From contig NZ_CADFDB010000001.1 of NCBI RefSeq assembly GCF_902832845.1, forward strand, positions 620,001 through 684,000: a stretch of 64,000 nt of DNA, written 5' to 3'. A program made the position numbers and the translations under genes. Positions within the stretch are counted from its first letter, which is position 1. Every line of letters begins with the position of its first letter. This document shows positions 8,343 through 16,567 of this stretch, one piece after another. Below the pieces are notes generated by a model. It was not told the origin of the DNA and did no database searches. It saw only the letters and a list, made by a program, of their open reading frames with translations. Origin of the DNA: Burkholderia metallica (lineage in GTDB: Bacteria; Pseudomonadota; Gammaproteobacteria; Burkholderiales; Burkholderiaceae).

Positions 8343-9224
8343 TCAGGATTCGAATTGATCGAACGTGCGCTGCAGTTCGCGGTTGCGCGCGACGCGCCGG
8401 TCGATCGCGGGGCCGAGACGGTCGACCACGGCCGTGATCAGCAGGTTGAACAGGCAGGTGAGCGGCGCGAGCGAATCCCAGAACTGGCCGACGTCGGTCT
8501 TCACCTGCAAGAGATCGGCCGGCCAGTCGCGCGCCCACGGGCACGACAGATCGGTGACCAGCGCGAACGGCTGCCCGCGCTCGGCGGCCGCCTGGCAATA
8601 GCGGCGCGCGCTGCGCGAATACGCGCGTGTATCGGTGACGATGCAGTATGGCCGCTCGAATTCGGAGTTCAGCGAATCGACGTACGAGCCCGACTGGCCG
8701 TCCGAATAGAACACGCGCGGGCGCAGGTATTCGAGGTAGCTGCTGAACGCGTTGCTGATCCCGCGCGTCGACTGGATGCCGAGGATGAACACGGCGTCTG
8801 CATCGGCGATCCGGTCGGCCACCTGCGCGAACACCGGGCTTTCGGCGAGCCGGTACACGTGGCGGATCGCATCGAGCTCGCGCTCGAGCGACGCCGCGAG
8901 CGGGCTTTCACGGCCGTTGCCGTCGGGTGCGGCCGGTGCCGTGCCCGCGACGCGGCGGTATTCGTCGAGCCGGTCGGTGATCATCCACGGGCGATCGCCG
9001 CCGCCGCGCAGCTCGCGCTTCAGGTCGTCGAGATTGCGGTAGCCGACGCTGCGCAGGAAGCGCCCGACCGAAATGCCGCTGGTGCCGGCTTGCTGCGCGA
9101 TCTGGTCGGCCGTCTCGAGCCCGAGCCGGTCGAGGTTCGCGAGCATGTAGCTCGCGATGCGCTTGGCAGTCGGCGTCAACTCCGCATAGCGGGATTCGAC
9201 GGTGTGAGCGAACGCACAGGTCAT
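8343..9224 (-). CDS. MurR/RpiR-family regulator of the ddp operon
   Basis: This 293-residue protein has an N-terminal RpiR-type helix-turn-helix (about 1-80, with TADQIAQQAGTSGISVGRFLRSVGY) and a C-terminal SIS sugar-isomerase-like domain (about 125-260, with FILGIQSTRGISNAFSSYL). SIS domains usually sense phosphosugars or amino-sugar metabolites; MurR, for example, senses N-acetylmuramate 6-phosphate. It is the first gene of the ddp operon, with no gap before ddpX, so it probably autoregulates and controls dipeptide recycling in response to a wall-derived ligand (inference). Confidence 0.87.
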   Translation of the reverse strand: MTCAFAHTVESRYAELTPTAKRIASYMLANLDRLGLETADQIAQQAGTSGISVGRFLRSVGYRNLDDLKRELRGGGDRPWMITDRLDEYRRVAGTAPAAPDGNGRESPLAASLERELDAIRHVYRLAESPVFAQVADRIADADAVFILGIQSTRGISNAFSSYLEYLRPRVFYSDGQSGSYVDSLNSEFERPYCIVTDTRAYSRSARRYCQAAAERGQPFALVTDLSCPWARDWPADLLQVKTDVGQFWDSLAPLTCLFNLLITAVVDRLGPAIDRRVARNRELQRTFDQFES

Positions 9225-9670
9225 TGGCTGTTAGATCGTTGTCGTTTGATGATCGAATGTCATCCATCTAACAAAGCCAAAATCATTCGCGCCAGCGGAT
9301 AAAAACTATGGCCGGAGGGTAGGTGATAGGGTCGAAAGCAGGGGCGGTGGCGGGGAAGAGCATCCCGGCTCGACCCGGGGGGGCGACGTTCGACGTATCG
9401 AAAAATGTCCGTTTCGCACCATTCGATCAGTTATCCGGATCGAATGAATTGCATCGCGACCGCGCACGAACTTCATACACCTCAGCGCGTCAATCATTAC
9501 AAAATTAAAGCGGATCAGATTAAATCATTAATTCAGGTTAATAATTCATTTAAGTTTTCAGGGGATTTGGATTTAACTTGCGTCACGGGATGTTCGATTT
9601 TCGATAATTCGAAAAACGGCATGTGTTCCGTAATGGAAATTCGCTCAATTGCAGGCATGAAGAGGAAACC
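9225..9670. promoter_or_regulatory. AT-rich divergent promoter region between rpiR-ddp and oxdC
   Basis: These 446 bases are far poorer in GC than the surroundings, especially 9470-9630. They must hold the promoters of both divergent units. Candidate sites are an inverted repeat TTTTCG-6-CGAAAA at 9598-9615, 56 nt before the oxdC start, and ATTAA-6-TTAAT at 9527-9542. The oxdC start has an AGAGGAA site. Confidence 0.55.
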
Positions 9671-10927
9671 ATGACGAATCTTTCTCGACGCAAAATGCTG
9701 GCGGGAACGGCCGGCGCCATTGCCGCCGCGGGTATCGCGGTATCGGCCAAGGCGGCTTCGTTCGGCAATCCGGACCGCCCGCCGGAAGGCGCGGTGAATG
9801 CGCGAAACCGCCAGAGCCTGACCGACCCGGGGCCTAAAAATCCGGCCATCGCGAATCAATTTCCGTCCTTTCAGGATCCGCCGGCCACCGATATCAACGG
9901 CATGCCGTTATTCTGGGCGTCGTTCAATAATGCGCATAAACGCATTCAAAATGGCGGATGGGCGCGCGAAGTCACGCAGGACGATTTTGCGATTTCCGAA
10001 ACCATTTCCGGCGTGAACATGCGCCTGACGCGCGGCGGCATTCGCGAGATGCACTGGCACCAGCAGGCCGAGTGGGCCATCATGCTCGACGGCCGCTGCC
10101 GGATCACGGTGCTCGACGAACTCGGGCGGCCGTCGGTGCAGGACGTGAAAACCGGCGATCTCTGGTATTTCCCGCCCGGCCTGCCGCATTCGCTGCAGGG
10201 TCTCGGCACCGACGGCGCCGAATTCCTGCTCGCGTTCGATAACGGCCGCGCGTCCGAATTCAACACGCTGCTGCTCACCGACTGGATCGCGCACACGCCG
10301 CCCGACGTGCTCGCGCTCAACTTCGGCGTGCCGGCCGACGCATTCAGGAACATTCCGCTCGACAACCTGTGGATCTTCCAGGGCGACGAACCGGGCCCGC
10401 TCGCGCAAGCGCAGCGCGCGTCGGCATCGTCGGCCGGGGCGCCGCCGCATCCGTTCGTGTTCTCGCTCGGCGACATGAAGCCGGTCAGGAAAACCCGCGG
10501 CGGCGAAGTGCGGATCGCGGACAGCACCAACTTCAACGTGTCGACGACCGTCGCGGCGGCGCTCGTGACCGTCCACCCGGGCGGCATGCGCGAGCTGCAC
10601 TGGCACCCGAACGCGGACGAATGGCAGTACTACCTGCAGGGCGACGCACGGATGACCGTGTTCGACACCGGACCGAAGGCGCAGACGGCCGACTTCCGCG
10701 CGGGCGACGTCGGCTACGTGAAGAAGAGCCTCGGGCACTACGTGCAGAACACCGGCAACACCGATCTGGTGTTCCTCGAGATCTTCAAGACCGACCGCTA
10801 CGCGGAAGTGTCGCTGTCCGACTGGCTCGCGCATACGCCGCCGCAACTCGTCGAAGCGCACCTGAACGTCGCGCCCGACGTGATCGCGCAGTTTCCGCGC
10901 AACCGTCCCGACGTCGTGCCGCTGTAA
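9671..10927 (+). CDS. oxdC: Bicupin oxalate decarboxylase, Tat-exported
   Basis: This 418-residue bicupin converts oxalate to formate and CO2. The N-terminus has a twin-arginine signal (SRRKML, then a hydrophobic run to about residue 29), so export of the folded, metal-loaded enzyme is expected. Both cupin domains keep the manganese ligands: His128, His130, Glu134, His173 and His311, His313, Glu318, His357. The lid reads SEFNT (195-199), keeping the glutamate that in Bacillus OxdC (SENST) gives decarboxylase rather than oxidase activity. It is 92 nt upstream of an Nramp manganese transporter on the same strand. Confidence 0.9.
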   Translation: MTNLSRRKMLAGTAGAIAAAGIAVSAKAASFGNPDRPPEGAVNARNRQSLTDPGPKNPAIANQFPSFQDPPATDINGMPLFWASFNNAHKRIQNGGWAREVTQDDFAISETISGVNMRLTRGGIREMHWHQQAEWAIMLDGRCRITVLDELGRPSVQDVKTGDLWYFPPGLPHSLQGLGTDGAEFLLAFDNGRASEFNTLLLTDWIAHTPPDVLALNFGVPADAFRNIPLDNLWIFQGDEPGPLAQAQRASASSAGAPPHPFVFSLGDMKPVRKTRGGEVRIADSTNFNVSTTVAAALVTVHPGGMRELHWHPNADEWQYYLQGDARMTVFDTGPKAQTADFRAGDVGYVKKSLGHYVQNTGNTDLVFLEIFKTDRYAEVSLSDWLAHTPPQLVEAHLNVAPDVIAQFPRNRPDVVPL

Positions 10928-10947
10928 CGCGGCGTTCGCGGTGCCGC

Positions 10948-10970
10948 GGCCGGCACGCGGCCTGCCGGCC
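10948..10970 (+). terminator. Hairpin between oxdC and the Nramp gene
   Basis: An 8-bp perfect stem (GGCCGGCA with TGCCGGCC) with a 7-nt loop lies 20 nt after the oxdC stop. There is no U-tract, so it could be a processing or attenuation element within an operon rather than a full terminator. Confidence 0.4.
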
Positions 10971-11019
10971 ATGGCGCCCGACCTTCACGCAGTCTTCCTC
11001 ATTCGAACGGAACCCCATC

Positions 11020-12327
11020 ATGATTCCCGTCACGAGCAAACCTGCCGGCGGCCTCGCGCTGCCGGGCCTGCCTCCCGAGCGTACCGACGGCGCCGCGCGT
11101 GCCGCGCTGGAAGGGCGCCGCACCGGCGTCGCCGCGCTGCTGCCGTTCGTCGGCCCGGCCGTGATCGCGTCGATCGGCTATATGGACCCGGGCAACTTCG
11201 CGACCAACATCCAGGCCGGCGCCGCGTACGGCTACCGGCTGCTGTGGGTCGTGCTGGCCGCGAACGCGATCGCGATGCTGTTCCAGGCGATGTCCGCGAA
11301 GCTCGGCATCGTGACCGGACGCAATCTCGCGCAGCTGTGCCGCGACCGCTTTCCCGCGCCGGTCGTGTGGGGCATGTGGGCCGCGTCGGAGATCGCCGCG
11401 ATGGCGACCGACCTCGCCGAATTCCTCGGCGGCGCGCTCGCATTCGGCCTGTTGTGTCACCTGTCGCTGTTCGCGGGGATGGTCGCGACGGCGCTCGCGA
11501 CCTGCGCGATCCTCGCGCTCGAAACGCGCGGCTTCCGGCCGCTGGAAGCCGCCATTGCGGCGCTGGTCGGCGTGATCGGCGCGTGCTATCTCGGCGAACT
11601 GCTGATCGCGCCGCAGGACTGGCACGCGGCCGCGTTCCACCTGGTCGTCCCGCAGATCCCGGATCATGCGGCGCTGACGATCGCGGTCGGGATCATCGGC
11701 GCGACGATCATGCCGCATACGCTGTATCTGCATTCGGGGCTCACACAGAGCCGCACCGCGCCGCGCGACGACGCGGAGCGTCGGCGGCTCGTGCGCTTCT
11801 CGAATCGCGAGGTCGTCGTTGCGCTCGGGCTGGCCGGGTTCGTGAATCTCGCGATGGTGATGATGGCGTCGTCGGCGTTTCATGCGAGCGCGCCGGGCAT
11901 GACCGACATCGGCGACGCGTATCACACGCTGATCCCGGTGCTCGGGCCGGCGGCCGGCGCGCTGTTTCTCGTCGCGCTGCTGACGTCGGGCGTGTCGAGC
12001 TCGGTGGTCGGCACGATGGCCGGGCAGGTCGTGATGCAGGGCTTCATCCGCCGCCGCATGCCGGTGTGGGTGCGGCGCGCGGTGACGATCGCGCCGGCGT
12101 TCGCGGTGGTCGCGCTCGGCTGCGACGTCACGCGCGCGATGGTCGCGAGCCAGGTCGTGCTGAGTTTCGTGCTGCCGCTGCCGATGATCGCGCTGCTGAT
12201 GCTGTCGGCACGCACCGACGTGATGGGGGCGCACGCGATGCGGATGCCGCTGCGGCTCGTCGCCGGTGCGGCGACGGTCGTGATCGTCGGCTTGAACGCG
12301 TACCTGGTGTGGGCGGCCTTCAATTGA
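11020..12327 (+). CDS. mntH: Nramp-family Mn2+/Fe2+ transporter
   Basis: This 435-residue, ~11-helix inner-membrane symporter imports Mn2+ (and Fe2+) with protons. The family's metal-binding motifs are present: DPGNFATNIQAG in helix 1 (about 47-58) and the MPHTLYLHSG motif of helix 6. A third hallmark is the segment around ATDLAEFLGGALAFGL. The start at 11020 gives a normal N-terminus; longer frames run into oxdC. It follows the manganese-dependent oxdC by 92 nt, suggesting supply of the cofactor. It was named by family, not by a direct match. Confidence 0.87.
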   Translation: MIPVTSKPAGGLALPGLPPERTDGAARAALEGRRTGVAALLPFVGPAVIASIGYMDPGNFATNIQAGAAYGYRLLWVVLAANAIAMLFQAMSAKLGIVTGRNLAQLCRDRFPAPVVWGMWAASEIAAMATDLAEFLGGALAFGLLCHLSLFAGMVATALATCAILALETRGFRPLEAAIAALVGVIGACYLGELLIAPQDWHAAAFHLVVPQIPDHAALTIAVGIIGATIMPHTLYLHSGLTQSRTAPRDDAERRRLVRFSNREVVVALGLAGFVNLAMVMMASSAFHASAPGMTDIGDAYHTLIPVLGPAAGALFLVALLTSGVSSSVVGTMAGQVVMQGFIRRRMPVWVRRAVTIAPAFAVVALGCDVTRAMVASQVVLSFVLPLPMIALLMLSARTDVMGAHAMRMPLRLVAGAATVVIVGLNAYLVWAAFN

Positions 12328-12345
12328 ACGGCAGCGGGCCGGCGC

Positions 12346-13599
12346 CTACTGCTGCATGTCCGGCGCTTCGCGCAGCCGCCAGATCGCGTTGCATTGCTGG
12401 CCGCCGAGGCTCGTCGAGCGCAGCGTGACGACGGTGCCGGCCGCGACCCGATACCAGAAATGCGCCATCAGCTCGGTGCCCTTGGGCTGCGCGTGCCCGT
12501 CGACCAGCACTTCGCACAGCAGCGGCGACGGCGAGCCGGACGGGTGCGTGACGTACACGTTCAGCCGCGCGATGTCGCGGGTCGCGGTGAACACGATTTC
12601 GTGGTTGCCGCTGCCGATCAGCAGCGTGCCGCCGGGTTCGTCGATCGCCTGCAGGTACGCGCCCGCGCCGGCCTCGATCGCGGCGGCCGCAACGGTCAGC
12701 CCGGCCGAGCGCACGTAGTCGGTCGCCGCGATGCGGGCGGCGAGCGCGTCGGAGCGGGCCGGCGTGCCGTCCGACAGCGCGAACGGCGCGCCGTCGCGCA
12801 GCGCGACGCCGACGTGATTCGCGTAGTAGCGCCACCGGTCGAGGAAGCGGATATCGCCGGTCATGTGCAGTGCGCGGATCGGTTCGCCGTGATACCGGAG
12901 CGTCGTCGTGCCGGTGCCCGTATCGAATGCTTCGTGAATGCCGTACTTGCTGACAAAGTTCTGCACCGGATCGAGCAGCGTCGTTTCGCCCTGGGCGCTC
13001 CACAGGTGCAGGAACGTCGTATCGATCCCGAAGCATTCCTGGAAATCGGTGCCGATGCGGGCGATGCAGTCGCGCAGGTGGCCGGCGTAGCGGGCCCACG
13101 CGTCGGCGGTCCCGGCGACGAGCCCGGCCTGCAGGGCGCCGCCGTGGCGCGCGTTGACTTCGTCGACGACGAGGCGCCAGTGATGGTCGCGCCGCTCGCC
13201 GATCAGCGGCGTGACGACGAACGTGCAGAACAGCGGGTCGGGGCACGCGTGGAGCCGGTCGTCGCCGATCTGCGAGAACAGGTCGAACGCCGGCGCGCAG
13301 AACCAGATGTCGGCATCGTACAGCGCGAGCTTGCGGATGTGCGGGTGGCGCGCGCAGTACTCGGCGGCTTCGATGAAGCGGCCGACCGGCAGCGCATACG
13401 CGCCCGACGCTTCGATCACGTCGACCGACTGGCTCGCGAGGATCTGCCGCTTGCGTTCGGACAGGCCGTAGCCGATCACCGCGACCCGGCCGTCGTAACC
13501 GGTGTGCCGCAGCGACAGCAGGAACGGGACGAGCATTTCATACCATGCGCGGTTGTTGTCGTTGATCGCCACGCAGACCGCGTGCTCGCTCGAATGCAT
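12346..13599 (-). CDS. Glycosyltransferase-like protein (GT-A fold), uncertain role
   Basis: This 417-residue soluble protein lacks a signal peptide. The first ~240 residues look like a GT-A glycosyltransferase: a Rossmann-like start (HAVCVAINDNN) and a DxD-type metal motif, YDADIWF, near residues 94-100, then a conserved acceptor-side region (ECFGIDTTFLHLW). The C-terminal ~130 residues appear to form a separate beta-rich domain of unknown role. It converges on the Nramp gene with an 18-nt gap and is followed upstream by the orphan binding protein. Donor and acceptor are unknown. Confidence 0.6.
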   Translation of the reverse strand: MHSSEHAVCVAINDNNRAWYEMLVPFLLSLRHTGYDGRVAVIGYGLSERKRQILASQSVDVIEASGAYALPVGRFIEAAEYCARHPHIRKLALYDADIWFCAPAFDLFSQIGDDRLHACPDPLFCTFVVTPLIGERRDHHWRLVVDEVNARHGGALQAGLVAGTADAWARYAGHLRDCIARIGTDFQECFGIDTTFLHLWSAQGETTLLDPVQNFVSKYGIHEAFDTGTGTTTLRYHGEPIRALHMTGDIRFLDRWRYYANHVGVALRDGAPFALSDGTPARSDALAARIAATDYVRSAGLTVAAAAIEAGAGAYLQAIDEPGGTLLIGSGNHEIVFTATRDIARLNVYVTHPSGSPSPLLCEVLVDGHAQPKGTELMAHFWYRVAAGTVVTLRSTSLGGQQCNAIWRLREAPDMQQ

Positions 13600-13745
13600 G
13601 TGGTTTCCCCGTTACGTGTGCCCGGCGCGGGTGTCCCGCGGCGCCTGCCATTGTAGATCGCCGGCCGCGGCCCGGCACGGCGCGGGCGCGGCGGCCGCGG
13701 CGATTACCCGCAAGCCGGCGGTGCCGGCTGCGCGGGCAGCCGCGA

Positions 13746-15335
13746 TTATTTCGCGAGCGTGCGGTATGACACGAGGTCGTTGATCGGCCCGATTTCCGGC
13801 CCCGTTACGCCGGGGCGCGTCGCGACCTGCACGACCTTCTCGAACATGATGATGAACGGCGAGTTCGCGAGCACGGCTTTCTGCAGCGCTTCGTAACGCT
13901 GCGCGCGCTTCGCGGGCGACGGCTCGACGAGCGCGGCCTCGGTATCCTTCGTCAGTTGCGGAATGTCCCAGCTGTTGCGCCACGCGAGCATCTTCGTCGG
14001 CGACTGGTCGGAATTGTCCGGATTCCACGCGAAGCCGCGCGCATTGCTGTTCGGGTCCATGTAGTCGGGCGACCATTCGCCGATGAAGATGTCGTGCTGG
14101 CGCGCGCGATACTTGCCGATCGCCTGCTTCGCATCGCCCGGAATCAGCTTCACGCGGATGCCGCCCTGCGCGAAGTTCGCCTGCAGCGCCTGCGCGATCT
14201 CGAGGTACGGATAGTCGTTCGGCATGTCCATCGTCACGTCGAAGCCGTTCGGCAAACCGGCCTTCGCGAGCAGCGCCTTCGCCTTCGCGACGTCCTGCTT
14301 GTAAGGCCGCGCGTTCGACGCGCCGAGGAAGCCTTCGGGCAGGAAGGTTTGATGCACCTTGTAAGTCGTGCTGACGATGTTGCGCTGGATGCCGTCGTAG
14401 TCGACGAGCCATTTCATCGCCTGCTGCACGTCGGGCTTCGCGAGGTTCGGGTTCTTCGTGTTCAGGCTCAGGTACAGCAGCGCGGACACCGGCCACGACG
14501 CGACCTTGATCTTGCCGGCCTTCGACAGCGCGGCGAGGCTGTCGGGGCTCAGATTGCGCGCGGCGTCGGCGTCGCCGTTCTCCAGCAGCAGCCGCTGCGC
14601 GGACGCTTCCGGCACGTGACGCAGCACGACGCGCTTCATCGGGTACGGCGTGCGGTACTTGTCGAAACGCTGCAGCACGATGGTTTCGTTCGGCGTCCAC
14701 TTGACGAGCTGGTACGGGCCCGAGCCCGCGTCGTTGGTGCGCAGCCAGCCGCTGCCGAAATCGTTGCCCTGCTGGTGCGACAGCAGCAGCTTCTTGTCGA
14801 ACACCGACGCCGGGCACGCGCTCAATACGTTGAGCACGAAGCTCGGCGCGTACTTGCGGTCGGTTTCGAGCACGACGGTCTGCGGATCGACCACGCGCAC
14901 CTTCTGCGCCACATTCGCCTTCGTCAGGCCGAGATCGGCGAGCACGCCGGCCGGCCCCTTGTCGAGCAGGATGGTGCGCTGCAGTGACCACGCGACGTCG
15001 TCGGCGGTCACCGGGTTGCCGGAATGGAACGTGAGACCGGGGCGCAGCTTGAACGTGTAGGTCACGCCGTCGGCACCGACCGTCCACGATTGCGCGATCT
15101 GCCCGTCGAAGCGCGTCGGATCCTTCAGGTCGACGCGCACCAGGCGTTCGTAGGTATTCGCGACGTACTCGGACGGCACCAGCTCGTAGATCCCGCTCGG
15201 GTCGAGGGTCGTGAATTCGCCGAGCTGCGTGGCGACGACGAAGATGCCGGGCGGTGTGGCGGCCTGCGCCGGCAGCGCCGGAACAAGCGCGACGAGCGCG
15301 GCGCTGACGAACAGCCGGGACAGCAGGTGCTTCAT
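13746..15335 (-). CDS. Orphan dipeptide-binding protein, paralogue of DdpA
   Basis: This 529-residue family 5 solute-binding protein has a clear signal peptide (cleavage near PAQA-AT). It is closely similar to DdpA along its whole length; long stretches such as KLLLSHQQGNDFG, TTYKVHQTFLPEGFLG and KYRARQHDI are shared. No permease or ATPase gene accompanies it, so it probably docks on DdpBC with a different substrate preference (inference). The ATG at 15335 has a GGAG site; the in-frame ATG at 15458 would bury the signal peptide and was rejected. Confidence 0.85.
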   Translation of the reverse strand: MKHLLSRLFVSAALVALVPALPAQAATPPGIFVVATQLGEFTTLDPSGIYELVPSEYVANTYERLVRVDLKDPTRFDGQIAQSWTVGADGVTYTFKLRPGLTFHSGNPVTADDVAWSLQRTILLDKGPAGVLADLGLTKANVAQKVRVVDPQTVVLETDRKYAPSFVLNVLSACPASVFDKKLLLSHQQGNDFGSGWLRTNDAGSGPYQLVKWTPNETIVLQRFDKYRTPYPMKRVVLRHVPEASAQRLLLENGDADAARNLSPDSLAALSKAGKIKVASWPVSALLYLSLNTKNPNLAKPDVQQAMKWLVDYDGIQRNIVSTTYKVHQTFLPEGFLGASNARPYKQDVAKAKALLAKAGLPNGFDVTMDMPNDYPYLEIAQALQANFAQGGIRVKLIPGDAKQAIGKYRARQHDIFIGEWSPDYMDPNSNARGFAWNPDNSDQSPTKMLAWRNSWDIPQLTKDTEAALVEPSPAKRAQRYEALQKAVLANSPFIIMFEKVVQVATRPGVTGPEIGPINDLVSYRTLAK

Positions 15336-15471
15336 GCGGGCTCCGTTGAAAGGGAATCGTGGGTGCGATTCTCTCATCGACGGCCGCCCGGGTGAAAATA
15401 TTCGGCGCGCGCGCCGACGGGGTGGCGCGCAGCAGCGAGCCGGGCAGGCGCCCGGCATCGGCAGGCTTAGG

Positions 15472-15807
15472 TCAGATCGCGCAGCGCGCGATCGCGAAGC
15501 GCATCGCTTCCTCGGCCGGCTCGTTGCCCGAGCCGCGCACGACCTTGATGACGGCGCCGTTGCCCGACGGTGTCAGCGTGACGAAGTACGAGTTCGAGCC
15601 GACGGAGATATCGGTCACGCCGTTGTGCTGCGATTGCTCGGTGCCCGACAGGCGGCTGTCGAGGCAGTTCGCGATCGCATAGGCAGGACGCTGCGACGCC
15701 ACGTAGATCATCGGCGCCGCACCGGAGGCGGCGGCCGAGTCGGGCGACGGAGCGGAACCGCACGCGGCGAGCAGGGCGGCGGGAACGAACAGCAGGAATC
15801 GTTTCAT
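15472..15807 (-). CDS. Small lipoprotein of unknown function
   Basis: This 111-residue protein has a lipoprotein signal peptide ending in the lipobox LAAC (Cys at about residue 16). A short Ser/Ala-rich linker follows, then a compact domain with two more cysteines (in IANCLDSRL and the last residues RCAI) that may be disulphide-linked. The middle (GVTDISVGSNSYFVTLTPSG) looks like beta strands. It resembles small conserved lipoproteins seen next to unrelated genes in Burkholderia; I do not recognise a defined family. It is a single transcription unit. Confidence 0.65.
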   Translation of the reverse strand: MKRFLLFVPAALLAACGSAPSPDSAAASGAAPMIYVASQRPAYAIANCLDSRLSGTEQSQHNGVTDISVGSNSYFVTLTPSGNGAVIKVVRGSGNEPAEEAMRFAIARCAI

Positions 15808-15994
15808 GGCGGTCGTCGGGTGTCTCGTATCGAGGCTGGGGCGCGGGGTAGGCGAAACGCGAAGCTTCGCGACGAAACCGCCCGGAATCGGGCCGTTCGT
15901 GACGGACGACGATGCGGCAGGCGGCTGACGACGGAGTATACCCGCGGCATGCGACGGCGCTGGCGCGTTGAAACGATTCGATACACAACAAGCA

Positions 15995-16019
15995 CCCGCT
16001 GCCGCGCGGCGGCAGCGGG
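15995..16019 (-). terminator. Hairpin terminator after the small exported protein gene
   Basis: A perfect 11-bp GC stem (CCCGCTGCCGC with GCGGCAGCGGG) closes a 3-nt loop, 43 nt beyond the minus-strand stop at 16063. On the minus strand it is followed by a TG-rich rather than pure T tail. Confidence 0.65.
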
Positions 16020-16062
16020 CGTTCAGGCAGTGGCGAATGGGCACTTGCCGGTGTTGTCGCTC

Positions 16063-16392
16063 TTATTGGCCGATCTGGTGGCTGACCGCATTTTCCTGCT
16101 GGTTCAGCACGTGCTTTTCGCTCTTCGTGATGTGGCCGTGATCCTGCGCGGCCATGTCCCGCTCTTCCTGGCGGATCTTGCGGTCGTCGCGGTGCAGGCG
16201 TGCGGCCTGCGCGTGCGACATCTCGCCTTCCCTCACTTCGTGATGGATGCGGCGATTCTGGTTCGCGAGGCGCTGGTTGACCTCTTCGCGGCGCGGATGC
16301 GCCTGCTGCCACGGCGTGTCGGCGAACGCGGTGCCGGTCAGCACCGACATCAGGGTGGCGGCGATCGCGAGATGGCGGGTGAGGGCTCGCAT
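16063..16392 (-). CDS. Small exported charged protein, unknown function
   Basis: This 109-residue protein begins with a signal peptide (cleavage near AFA-DT). The mature part is almost entirely helical-looking and rich in His, Arg, Glu and Gln, with segments such as RRIHHEVREGEMSHAQ and KIRQEERDMAAQ. The pattern resembles small periplasmic stress proteins common in Burkholderiales, but I cannot name a family. The start at 16392 is preceded by GGAG; frames reaching 16599 are upstream extension only. It stands alone, with a terminator at 15995-16019. Confidence 0.65.
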   Translation of the reverse strand: MRALTRHLAIAATLMSVLTGTAFADTPWQQAHPRREEVNQRLANQNRRIHHEVREGEMSHAQAARLHRDDRKIRQEERDMAAQDHGHITKSEKHVLNQQENAVSHQIGQ

Positions 16393-16567
16393 GGTGTTTT
16401 CTCCTGTCGTTGTGCGTCCGGATCGTGGGCGCTTGTTCAGAAAACGCGGAGCGGGCACCGGCTGTTGACGTTTCCGCCTGTATCGATTGCAAGTCTTTAT
16501 TACGTCTGCGGAAAACGGCGCGGGCCCCGGCGTGTGCGGCGCGGGGGCCGGTGGTCGCGCGGGCGGA

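Noticed and set aside
9405-9674. 89-codon plus-strand frame whose TGA overlaps the oxdC start (ATGA)
   Set aside because: The overlap looks like translational coupling, but the frame lies in AT-rich promoter DNA, has no recognisable domain and its codon use is unlike neighbouring genes.
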